Below are positions 1 to 6,232 of a DNA stretch of 7,468 nucleotides, piece after piece. Numbering within the stretch: the stretch's first letter is position 1; the number at the start of each line of letters is the position of its first letter. The notes under the pieces were generated by a model. That model was not told the DNA's origin, ran no database searches, and saw only the letters and a list, made by a program, of their open reading frames with translations. The position numbers and the translations under genes are program-made. Source of the DNA: Spirochaetia bacterium (GTDB taxonomy: Bacteria; Spirochaetota; Spirochaetia; Treponematales; Breznakiellaceae); contig BNUW01000123.1 of assembly GCA_025997655.1 (NCBI GenBank), positions 1 to 7,468 of the forward strand, given 5' to 3'.

Positions 1-453
1 GGGGAGGAAGTGGAGAGCGTAGGCAATTATGTGGGTATACAGAAATACCGCTACGGCGACATCTTTGAATTCAAAACCGAAATCGCCGGGGGGACCGAGG
101 GCTGCGTTATATCCCGTTTTGTCCTGCAGCCCCTGGTGGAAAACTGCCTTATCCACGGGTTTGAGGATACCGAAAGCGGCGGCGAAATCATCATACGGTC
201 CCATCGTGCGGGGGAAAGCCTCTGCCTGGAGGTTATTAACAACGGCGATAGTATGGACGGGGAGACCCTGGACCGAGTAAACCGGAAGATTACCCCGGAT
301 AAACCCTCCGGTAACATAGGCATAAACAACATCCGCGAGCGTATCCACCTGCAATTCGGGGATAAGGCGGCCCTGGTGTATTCCTGTGAGGCACATGGGG
401 GAGTTGTGGCAACCCTGCGGTTTCCCTTTTCAGAGCATTATTCAGAATCGTAA
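1..453 (+). CDS. YesM/LytS-type sensor histidine kinase, C-terminal part (5' end cut by window edge)
   Basis: This is the end of a membrane sensor kinase that would phosphorylate a response regulator. The frame is open from base 1, so the GTG at 10 is not taken as the true start; 150 codons are visible. The segment Y-x-x-I-Q-K-Y-R-Y-G-D (about bases 28-63) is the typical region after the phospho-histidine helix in the His_kinase/YesM family. The HATPase_c domain follows: N box LQPLVENCLIHG (Asn codon 142-144), a G1-like NNGDSMD (about 238-258) and a G2 region GNIGINNIRERI (about 310-345). The phospho-acceptor His, HAMP and sensor domain lie upstream, outside the window. In this family the partner is usually a YesN-type AraC response regulator, and such pairs often sit beside ABC sugar-import operons. 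Control of the operon downstream is therefore plausible, but inferred only from position. The family call is firm; the signal is unknown. Confidence 0.88.
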   Translation, partial: GEEVESVGNYVGIQKYRYGDIFEFKTEIAGGTEGCVISRFVLQPLVENCLIHGFEDTESGGEIIIRSHRAGESLCLEVINNGDSMDGETLDRVNRKITPDKPSGNIGINNIRERIHLQFGDKAALVYSCEAHGGVVATLRFPFSEHYSES

Positions 454-483
454 AATTTTACTGATTTTCATAAAATATTTTGG

Positions 484-509
484 TTTTCTATCAAAGATAG
501 TATAGAAAA
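484..509. promoter_or_regulatory. Perfect 8-bp inverted repeat, candidate operator
   Basis: TTTTCTAT (484-491) and ATAGAAAA (502-509) are exact reverse complements separated by 10 bases. A nested CTATC/GATAG pair (488-492 and 496-500) lies inside. The repeat lies about 60 bases upstream of the predicted -35 box, a position that would suit an activator. It has no T tract and a weak AT stem, so a terminator role is unlikely. The function as a regulator site is inferred. Confidence 0.4.
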
Positions 510-568
510 TCATACAGAAATGCATGTCCTGGGAATAAATAATAGCAAAAAATAGAAAAACATTTCAT

Positions 569-597
569 TTGTGCAATATACGAAGGGGGTTTATACT
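569..597 (+). promoter_or_regulatory. Predicted sigma70-type promoter of the transport operon
   Basis: A weak -35 box TTGTGC (569-574, three of six consensus bases) is followed after exactly 17 bases by a good -10 box TATACT (592-597, five of six). Transcription would start near 603-606, giving a leader of roughly 37 bases before the ATG at 642. A weak -35 paired with a good -10 is what an activator-dependent promoter often looks like. This is a prediction from sequence alone. Confidence 0.5.
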
Positions 598-604
598 ATA
601 GAAA

Positions 605-628
605 GCCTGTTCAAAAAATTAAGCAGGC
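605..628 (+). other. Small leader hairpin just upstream of the Shine-Dalgarno sequence
   Basis: GCCTG (605-609) can pair with CAGGC (624-628), extended by a T610-G623 wobble, around a 12-base A/T-rich loop. It would start almost at the predicted 5' end of the mRNA and stop two bases before AAGGAG (630-635). It could protect the 5' end or influence ribosome access. The pairing is visible; the role is unknown. Confidence 0.35.
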
Positions 629-641
629 GAAGGAGTACAAG

Positions 642-2036
642 ATGAAGAAAGTATTGGCAGTAGGTGTTCTCCTGCTGGCCGCGGCAGGGATGGTCTTTGC
701 CGGCGGCGGCTCACAGAGCGGCGGAACCGGGTCGGCGGCGGCAACAGCCACCGGCGCGTTTGACTGGAAACGGGCTTCGGGGTCGGAAATCACCGTATTT
801 ATGGTGCAGCATCCCACCCAGGAATCCATTGTCACGAAATTGGCCGAATTCACGGCGACGACCGGTATCAAGGTAAATATTTCGGTTACCCCGGAGGCCA
901 ACTATTTCGATCAGGTCTCTAACTCCCTGTCCAGCCGGTCAGGAACCCCGGACCTCTTTATGTCGGGCGTGTATCAGTTGTGGGACTATTACACCGCCGG
1001 TAACGTGGAAGACCTTACCGCGTATCTCGGCAATCCGTCCCTTACCAACAGCGCCTATGAACCCGGGGACTTCGTGCCCAGCGCTTTCAACTCCCTCAAA
1101 TGGGACGGCGTGGCCGGTCATCCCGTGGGAACCGGCGCTCACCTGGCTATTCCCCTGGGGATGGAGCTCTATACCCTCGCCTATAACCAGCGCGCCTTTG
1201 ATAAAGCCGGTATCACCAAGGTTCCGGAAACCTACGACGAACTGCTCGCTGCCATTGATAAGCTCAAGGGCTGGAACGGACCGGGCTCCTATGCCATCGC
1301 CGTCCGGGGCGCCCGTGACTGGGGAACCATTCACCCCGCGTACATGACCACCTATAAGAACTTCGGCGCCACGGACTTTGCCGTTGAAGGTGGAAAGCTC
1401 GTATCCAAGCTAAACTCCCCCGAATCGGTGGCCATGAACACCTTCTTTGTCGACATGATCAAGCGGGGCGGTTCTCCCCAGTGGTCAAGCAAGTACTGGT
1501 ATGACTGCGAAGTGGACTTTGAAAACGGTCAGGCGGCCATGTTCTGGGATGCTTCCAATGTGCAGGCCCAGACCATTTTCAAGAACATGCCCGAATCTCC
1601 CTACATCAAATATACCACTTCGCCCACCGCGAAGGCCGGGGACACCATCAACTCCAACTATTGGATCTGGTCAATGGCGATGAATTCCTATTCAAAGCAG
1701 AAGACCGCCGCCTGGCTCTTCCTCCAGTATTTCAGCAGCAAGGACTTCCTCCTCGAAGCGTCGGTTAAATCGAACAACATGGACCCCGTCCGGACCTCCA
1801 TTTACAACAACGCCGACTTCCAGAAGAAGATCTCCATACTGCCCAACTGGTATGCGTCATGGCAGAAGACCGTTCCCACGACGAAGGTCCAGTTCACCCC
1901 CCAGCCGGCTTTCTTCCAGACCACCTATGAATGGGCCGCAACCCTTCAGGACCTTGTGGCCGGTACCAAGTACAAAACGATTAAGGAAGGACTGGATGCC
2001 CTGAAAGCCCTTCAGGACAAGATGGTCCAGGAATAA
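642..2036 (+). CDS. ABC transporter extracellular solute-binding protein, family 1 (predicted polyol/sugar)
   Basis: This 464-residue protein is the periplasmic receptor of the importer encoded downstream. The ATG at 642 is preceded by AAGGAG (630-635) with 6 bases of spacing. Residues 1-20 form a Sec signal: MKK, a Leu/Ala/Val-rich core, then MVFA before a GGG run, consistent with signal peptidase I cleavage after residue 20. No lipobox cysteine is present, so it should be soluble rather than lipid-anchored. A low-complexity Gly/Ser/Ala linker follows. The mature part has typical family-1 features: a beta strand SEITVFMVQH, a T-G-I-K-V segment, S-G-T-P-D-L-F in lobe 1, a Y-N-x-x-A-F-D-K-A-G-I hinge-proximal region with V-P-E-T-Y-D-E-L, and F-E-N-G-Q-A-A-M-F near the middle. 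Length is slightly above the family norm. It is the first gene of the operon, separated from the permeases by a strong hairpin. The ligand cannot be read from the sequence; a polyol is inferred from the dehydrogenase at the operon end. Confidence 0.93.
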   Translation: MKKVLAVGVLLLAAAGMVFAGGGSQSGGTGSAAATATGAFDWKRASGSEITVFMVQHPTQESIVTKLAEFTATTGIKVNISVTPEANYFDQVSNSLSSRSGTPDLFMSGVYQLWDYYTAGNVEDLTAYLGNPSLTNSAYEPGDFVPSAFNSLKWDGVAGHPVGTGAHLAIPLGMELYTLAYNQRAFDKAGITKVPETYDELLAAIDKLKGWNGPGSYAIAVRGARDWGTIHPAYMTTYKNFGATDFAVEGGKLVSKLNSPESVAMNTFFVDMIKRGGSPQWSSKYWYDCEVDFENGQAAMFWDASNVQAQTIFKNMPESPYIKYTTSPTAKAGDTINSNYWIWSMAMNSYSKQKTAAWLFLQYFSSKDFLLEASVKSNNMDPVRTSIYNNADFQKKISILPNWYASWQKTVPTTKVQFTPQPAFFQTTYEWAATLQDLVAGTKYKTIKEGLDALKALQDKMVQE

Positions 2037-2056
2037 GGTTCCGTTTCTCTGACCCG

Positions 2057-2095
2057 GGGTGCAGGATACAAAGGAATACTTTGTGTTCTGCACCC
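2057..2095 (+). terminator. Strong intercistronic stem-loop after the binding-protein gene (partial terminator or mRNA stabiliser)
   Basis: GGGTGCAG (2057-2064) pairs with CTGCACCC (2088-2095) and ACAAAG (2068-2073) with CTTTGT (2079-2084). The three positions between them pair through two G-U wobbles and one A-U, giving a continuous 17-bp stem with a 5-base loop GAATA. Only TTTGTGG follows, which is a poor T tract, so readthrough is expected. Hairpins at this place in binding-protein operons are known to slow 3' decay or partly terminate, so that the receptor is made in excess of the membrane parts. The stem is seen directly; the role is inferred by analogy. Confidence 0.65.
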
Positions 2096-2125
2096 TTTGT
2101 GGTAAAATATGTGAAGGGGTTTACT

Positions 2126-3055
2126 ATGGGAAAAAGCAAGCAGGACGCCGCAGCAATAAATTACAATGAATTACCGCGAAATATCCGGATGCGGCCGTAC
2201 TACATTATTTTGCCGGGGATGATCATTTTAATTGGCATCATGATCCCCTTTCTCGTTGCAATATTACTGTCATTTACCAATGCTTCGTATCGTTTGCCTA
2301 TAGATAGATGGAAGCTTATCGGCCTCCGGAACTGGATCGGTATGCTTACCAATCCCGAATTCTACCACGCCGTTTTTGTTACCCTCTCGTACGCAATCTG
2401 CGCCACGGGCTCGGAACTGCTCCTGGGAATGGGCATTGCGTTCCTCCTCCGGAAGGATAACCGGTATTCCCGTATCCTTAAGGTGGTGTTTATGTTCCCC
2501 CTTATGGTGGCCCCCGCCATTGCAGTCCTTATCTGGCAGCTCATGCTTTCCAACTCCGTTGGTATTGTGGAAAAGCTCCTCAATCTTTTCGGCCTGTTCA
2601 ATTTCCCCTGGGCCGGGTCCCCAAAAACCGCGCTGTTCACCGTTGTTTTTATAGATGCCTGGGTGAACACCCCCTTTGTGATGCTCCTGGTGCTCGCGGG
2701 CATCCAGTCCCTGCCAAAGTCTCCCTTCGAGGCCGCGCAGGTGGACGGCGCCGGCGCCTGGTTTACCTTCAGGACATTAACGCTTCCCATGTTGAAGCCC
2801 TATATATACATCGCCGTTTTGTTCCGCTCCATGGCGGCGTTACAGGAATTCGGTATTATCTTTGCCACCACCAAGGGAGGGCCCGGTAATACCCTTATGA
2901 ACATTTCCCTTACCGCCTACCTGACGGCCTTTACCTATCAGAAGCTTGCCCAGGCCATGCCCTATCTCCTGGTGCTCTGGATAGTCGTCAATGTAACGGC
3001 TAATTTCCTCGTTAAAAAGCAGCGAAAATATGCCAAAGAAGCGGCAGGATTATAA
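2126..3055 (+). CDS. ABC transporter permease, MalF/UgpA-like (CUT1, binding-protein-dependent)
   Basis: This is one of two inner-membrane subunits forming the substrate channel. I chose the ATG at 2126 (309 residues) because GAAGGGG (2113-2119) lies 6 bases upstream. The in-frame TTG at 2081 would place the start inside the intercistronic hairpin with no ribosome site. The usual MalF/UgpA order is seen: a short charged N-terminus, a first hydrophobic helix at about residues 25-50 ending in LSFTNA, then further hydrophobic segments at about 80-107, 117-140, 168-193, 224-245 and 280-300, making six. The EAA loop that docks onto the ATPase is at 202-221 (EAAQVDGAGAWFTF followed by LP). P-x-M-x-L-L-V-L-A-G-I-Q just before it is also typical. 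It lacks the extra periplasmic domain of enterobacterial MalF. It is separated by 12 bases from the second permease and is probably translated with it. Confidence 0.93.
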   Translation: MGKSKQDAAAINYNELPRNIRMRPYYIILPGMIILIGIMIPFLVAILLSFTNASYRLPIDRWKLIGLRNWIGMLTNPEFYHAVFVTLSYAICATGSELLLGMGIAFLLRKDNRYSRILKVVFMFPLMVAPAIAVLIWQLMLSNSVGIVEKLLNLFGLFNFPWAGSPKTALFTVVFIDAWVNTPFVMLLVLAGIQSLPKSPFEAAQVDGAGAWFTFRTLTLPMLKPYIYIAVLFRSMAALQEFGIIFATTKGGPGNTLMNISLTAYLTAFTYQKLAQAMPYLLVLWIVVNVTANFLVKKQRKYAKEAAGL

Positions 3056-3067
3056 AAGGAGCCTTGT

Positions 3068-3934
3068 ATGGATACGGTAACCGCCTTAGAACAGGCGACA
3101 CGGAATAAGAAAACTATCGGGGCGGGGCTGGGGATACTTAAATATATCGCCCTGACCATCTGGCTGGTGTTTGCCCTTTTCCCCCTGTTTTGGATGCTTA
3201 TCTGCTCCCTTAAATCAGACGCGGAAGTGGTCAGTACGGTCTTTAAGTTCACGCCCACCCTTTCAAACTATCGGGTGGTACTGCTCCGTCCGGACTCCGA
3301 TTTTATCAAGGCGTTTTTTCAGAACTTTGTCGTGTCCGGGGGCGCTATTCTCCTGACGGTAGTTGCCGGCGTACCCGCTGCCTATGCCTTTGCCCGGTAC
3401 GATTTTAAAAACAAGGAAGGCTGGGCTTTCCAGATACTGTCCTTCAAGTTCGCCCCGGAGATTCTGGTAATACTGCCGATATTCCTGATTTTCCAGCGCT
3501 TACGCCTCTACGATACCTACTTCGGTCTCATCTGGGTGTACCAGCTCATCACCATGCCCCTGCTCATCTGGGTTGTCCGGGGGTATTTCGAGGACATCAG
3601 CGTTGAGATAGAACAGGCCGCCCAGCTTGACGGGTATACCTGGTATGCGGTCTTTTTCAAGATACTGCTTCCCCTTATCAAACCCGGCCTGGTGGCGGCG
3701 GGGCTCCTGGCCTTTATCTTTGCGTGGAATAGTTTTACTTTCCCCCTGATTCTTTCGGGGGTCCATGTGCAGACCATCACCATCACCTCCCTGCGGTTCC
3801 TGGCCTCCGATTCCGTCCACTACGGACAGGTCGCGGTGGCGGCGCTCATCGCCGTACTGCCGGAGATTATCATTTGTCTGTTTATTCAGAAACACCTGGT
3901 GCGGGGCTTAAGCTTCGGTGCGGTTAAAGGTTAA
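3068..3934 (+). CDS. ABC transporter permease, MalG/UgpE-like (CUT1, binding-protein-dependent)
   Basis: This is the second channel subunit, 288 residues, expected to pair with the MalF-like protein just upstream. AAGGAG (3056-3061) sits 6 bases before the ATG. A cytoplasmic N-terminus of about 20 residues precedes the first membrane helix (about 24-48), which ends in F-P-L-F-W-M-L-I-C-S-L-K, the family hallmark. P-T-L-S-N-Y-R, N-F-V-V-S-G-G (about 86-92) and A-A-Y-A-F-A-R-Y (about 104-111) are also characteristic of MalG/UgpE proteins. The EAA loop is at about 182-202 (EQAAQLDGYTWYAVFFKILL then P). Six hydrophobic segments are expected. The ending S-F-G-A-V-K-G is typical of the family. It is followed after 21 bases by the first ATPase gene. 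Confidence 0.93.
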   Translation: MDTVTALEQATRNKKTIGAGLGILKYIALTIWLVFALFPLFWMLICSLKSDAEVVSTVFKFTPTLSNYRVVLLRPDSDFIKAFFQNFVVSGGAILLTVVAGVPAAYAFARYDFKNKEGWAFQILSFKFAPEILVILPIFLIFQRLRLYDTYFGLIWVYQLITMPLLIWVVRGYFEDISVEIEQAAQLDGYTWYAVFFKILLPLIKPGLVAAGLLAFIFAWNSFTFPLILSGVHVQTITITSLRFLASDSVHYGQVAVAALIAVLPEIIICLFIQKHLVRGLSFGAVKG

Positions 3935-3955
3935 TAGAAGGGTAAGGATTGTTCC

Positions 3956-5086
3956 ATGGCAGAAATTGAACTGATTAATGTTACCAAGAAGTATAAAGAT
4001 ACGGTCGCGGTAGATAAGTTGAGCCTGACGATTAAGGACAACGAGTTTTTTGTGCTCTTCGGCCCCGCCGGGGCGGGCAAAACCACGACCCTTAAAACAA
4101 TCGCGGGGATAGAGTTTCCCCAGGAAGGGCTGGTTAAGATCGGCGGTGAAATCGTCAACCTCATAGAACCCATGTACCGGAATGTGTCCATGGTTTTTGA
4201 GAACTACGCCCTCTACCCCCATATGAGCGTCTACGATAATATCGCCTTTCCTCTGCGGAGTAAGCTGCACCGGAAAGACGAGACCTACATAAAAGAGGCG
4301 GTTGAAAAGGTGGTCAAGATGATGAAAATCGACGGCCTGTATCAGCGCAAGCCCAGCCAGCTTTCCAACGGCCAGCGTCAGCGGGTCGCCATCGGCCGCT
4401 GTCTGGTACGGGAGCCTTCGGTGTTCCTCATGGACGAGCCCCTGGCCCACCTTGACGCCAAGCTGCGGCACTTTATGCGGGGGGAACTCAAGGAAATGCA
4501 GAGCGCCTTTAACACCACCACCATCTATGTTACCCATGACTTCATGGAAGCCATGTCCCTGGCGGACCGCATAGCCGTCCTTAACCACGGAAAGATAGAG
4601 CAGTTGGGCACCTCACTGCAGATGTACTACACCCCGAAAAACGAATTTGTTGCCCGGCTGTTCGGTGAACCGGAACTGAATATCTTCCCCTCCGTGCCGG
4701 TAAGCGAAGGCGGCGCCCTTAGCCTCCGCGCCCTGGAGCAGGAAACGCCCCTGGCGCCGGATGCCGATGTGGTTGAAGCCCTCAAAGATTCGGGGGCCTC
4801 AAAGATAGATGTGGGTATCAGGGGCGTGGATATTGTTTTTAGTTTTGCTGAACAAGGGAAGGATTGGATACGGGGTACGGTGTACGCCAACGAACCCATC
4901 GGTAATAAGGTTATCATGACCATCGATGTGAACGGTACGAAACTGCGCATTTCCGCATCCAACGATACCGTTGCCGACCTGGATCAGGTTATCTACGTTA
5001 AATTCAATATGAAGAACGCCATTTACTTTAACGGCGAAACGGAAGAATTTATCACCCGAAGCGATCTTAAGCGATACCTGGGATAA
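3956..5086 (+). CDS. ABC transporter ATP-binding protein, MalK/UgpC-like, with unusual motifs (ATPase 1)
   Basis: This 376-residue cytoplasmic subunit should power the importer together with the ATPase encoded next. TAAGGA (3943-3948) lies 7 bases before the ATG. The nucleotide-binding domain fills about residues 1-235: A-loop Tyr13, Walker A GPAGAGKTT (36-44), Q-loop region MVFENYALYPH (79-89), signature LSNGQ (136-140), Walker B ending in FLMDE with catalytic Glu161, D-loop LAHLD (163-167) and switch His194 in THD. The rest (about 240-376) is the TOBE/MOP-like regulatory domain of CUT1 ATPases. Three departures stand out: Glu82 (codon 4199-4201, GAG) replaces the usual Q-loop Gln, the signature has Asn for Gly, and Walker A reads PAGAGKT rather than PSGCGKS. 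The lysine, catalytic Glu and His are kept, so activity is still expected. Length is normal for the family. Confidence 0.93.
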   Translation: MAEIELINVTKKYKDTVAVDKLSLTIKDNEFFVLFGPAGAGKTTTLKTIAGIEFPQEGLVKIGGEIVNLIEPMYRNVSMVFENYALYPHMSVYDNIAFPLRSKLHRKDETYIKEAVEKVVKMMKIDGLYQRKPSQLSNGQRQRVAIGRCLVREPSVFLMDEPLAHLDAKLRHFMRGELKEMQSAFNTTTIYVTHDFMEAMSLADRIAVLNHGKIEQLGTSLQMYYTPKNEFVARLFGEPELNIFPSVPVSEGGALSLRALEQETPLAPDADVVEALKDSGASKIDVGIRGVDIVFSFAEQGKDWIRGTVYANEPIGNKVIMTIDVNGTKLRISASNDTVADLDQVIYVKFNMKNAIYFNGETEEFITRSDLKRYLG

Positions 5087-5099
5087 GGAGACAAAATTG
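5085..5099 (+). promoter_or_regulatory. Shine-Dalgarno sequence that fixes a TTG start for ATPase 2
   Basis: AAGGAG (5085-5090) overlaps the TAA stop of ATPase 1 (5084-5086) and lies 6 bases before TTG at 5097. The peptide read from this TTG begins MARLTLNNVYKRY, the expected start of a MalK-like domain including the A-loop Tyr. No ATG lies near enough to encode this strand. Stop, ribosome site and start are packed together, which suggests translational coupling. Confidence 0.85.
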
Positions 5100-6218
5100 G
5101 CGCGGCTTACCCTGAACAACGTATACAAACGGTATGATAATACTGAAAAGAAGCTCTTTGGCAAGAAGAAAGCGGAGAATGACTTTGCCGTGAATGATCT
5201 TTCCTTTTCCTGCAAGGACAATTCATTTATCGGTATCCTCGGCCCTTCGGGCTGCGGAAAATCCACGACCCTGCGGATGATTGCGGGGCTGGAGCAAATC
5301 ACCGCCGGGGAGATGCTTATTGACGAGGTTCGTATCAACGATCTTCAGTCGAAGGACCGGAACATCGGGCTCGCCTTTGAAGACTATGCCCTCTATCCGC
5401 CCCTTACGGTCTATGACAACCTTGCTTTCAACCTGAAAGCAAAGGGGCTGCCGGCGCCGCAGATAAAGAAAGCCATTGACCGGGTCGCCCCCCTTTTGAA
5501 GGTTGACGAGCTGCTCACCATGAAGCCCAGCGCCCTTTCCGGCGGGCAGAAACAGCGGGTCAACATCGCCCGTGCCATTGTACGGCAGCCCGGGCTGCTG
5601 CTGCTGGACGAACCCCTTTCGCACCTTGACGGTAAGATGCGCCAGACCCTCCGGCAGGAAATCAAGCGTATGCACCGGGAGATCCGGTGCACCACCATCA
5701 TCGTTACCCACGACCAGATCGAAGCCATGTCCATGGCCGACACGATCATCATCATGAAGGACGGCAAACTACAGCAGATGGGTACCCCCCTTGAGGTGTA
5801 TGACAGTCCGGTGAACGAGTTTGTGGCGGGCTTCATCGGCGAGCCCCCCATGAATCTTCTGCGTTCAACCATCGCAAAGACCCAGGATGGTTTCTTTTTT
5901 ACCTTTACCGCCAGTGATTTGCGGGTACAGGTTCCCGCACGGTATAACAACCTTATTTCAGACGGCATGATCCTGACCCTCGGGGTGCGGCCGGTGGATG
6001 TGCTTATCACCGAAAAACAATCCAGCACACCGGTACCGGTTGCTATCTACGAAAACTTCGGCGATGAGCGCCGGGTCAGTGTCCGTGTCGGGGAGGATCT
6101 CCTCAACCTCACCACCACTGCGGAAGCGTTTTATAAGCGGGGCGACATCATTCATCTGGAGTTTAACGCCGAAAAGACGCACCTGTTCAATGCGGAAACA
6201 GGAATTGCGATTAAATAA
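5097..6218 (+). CDS. ABC transporter ATP-binding protein, MalK/UgpC-like (ATPase 2)
   Basis: This is the second ATPase, 373 residues, starting at a TTG codon fixed by a good ribosome site. Motifs: A-loop Tyr13, Walker A GPSGCGKST (49-57), Q-loop region LAFEDYALYPP (92-102), signature LSGGQ (147-151), Walker B LLLLDE with catalytic Glu172, D-loop LSHLD (174-178) and His205 in THDQIEAM. About residues 235-373 form a TOBE-like regulatory domain with G-V-R-P-V-D-V at its core. All ATP-site motifs are canonical except Glu95 (codon 5379-5381, GAA) in place of the Q-loop Gln, the same change as in ATPase 1. A Lys-rich insert of about 12 residues (roughly 16-29, containing KKLFGKKK) separates the A-loop Tyr from the next strand, where usual family members have only a few residues. 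Most CUT1 importers use one ATPase gene as a homodimer; two adjacent divergent copies point to a heterodimer, as in the GlpS/GlpT glycerol importer of rhizobia. Confidence 0.93.
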   Translation: MARLTLNNVYKRYDNTEKKLFGKKKAENDFAVNDLSFSCKDNSFIGILGPSGCGKSTTLRMIAGLEQITAGEMLIDEVRINDLQSKDRNIGLAFEDYALYPPLTVYDNLAFNLKAKGLPAPQIKKAIDRVAPLLKVDELLTMKPSALSGGQKQRVNIARAIVRQPGLLLLDEPLSHLDGKMRQTLRQEIKRMHREIRCTTIIVTHDQIEAMSMADTIIIMKDGKLQQMGTPLEVYDSPVNEFVAGFIGEPPMNLLRSTIAKTQDGFFFTFTASDLRVQVPARYNNLISDGMILTLGVRPVDVLITEKQSSTPVPVAIYENFGDERRVSVRVGEDLLNLTTTAEAFYKRGDIIHLEFNAEKTHLFNAETGIAIK

Positions 6219-6232
6219 GCGGGGAGCATAAC

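Larger units (their letters stand above)
454..641 (+). promoter_or_regulatory. AT-rich regulatory gap between the kinase gene and the transport operon
   Basis: These 188 bases hold no convincing open reading frame and are much richer in A/T than the flanking genes. No GC-rich stem followed by a T run is seen after the kinase stop codon, so the kinase transcript has no obvious intrinsic terminator here; only weak AT-only repeats occur (for example 455-460 with 471-476). The gap contains an inverted repeat at 484-509, a promoter-like pair at 569-597, a leader hairpin at 605-628 and a Shine-Dalgarno sequence at 630-635. These are listed separately. Confidence 0.7.

Noticed and set aside
455..481. 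AT-only inverted repeats after the kinase stop as an intrinsic terminator
   Set aside because: The stems have no GC pairs and would be too weak; such repeats arise easily by chance in AT-rich DNA.
2081..2125. Upstream in-frame TTG start for the first permease, adding 15 residues
   Set aside because: It lies inside the stem of the intercistronic hairpin, has no ribosome site, and the ATG at 2126 has GAAGGGG at ideal spacing.
4199..4201. Q-loop Glu in ATPase 1 as a sequencing error
   Set aside because: ATPase 2 has the same replacement with a different codon (GAA rather than GAG), so two independent errors at the same functional position are unlikely.
3908..4588. Long open frame on the minus strand (226 codons)
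   Set aside because: It runs antisense across the permease 2 / ATPase 1 junction and most of the ATPase 1 nucleotide-binding domain, with no motif of its own; it follows from the codon use of the real gene.
5411..6028. Long open frame on the minus strand (205 codons)
   Set aside because: It lies fully opposite the well-supported ATPase 2 gene, and its peptide is Arg/Ser/Pro-rich with no recognisable domain.
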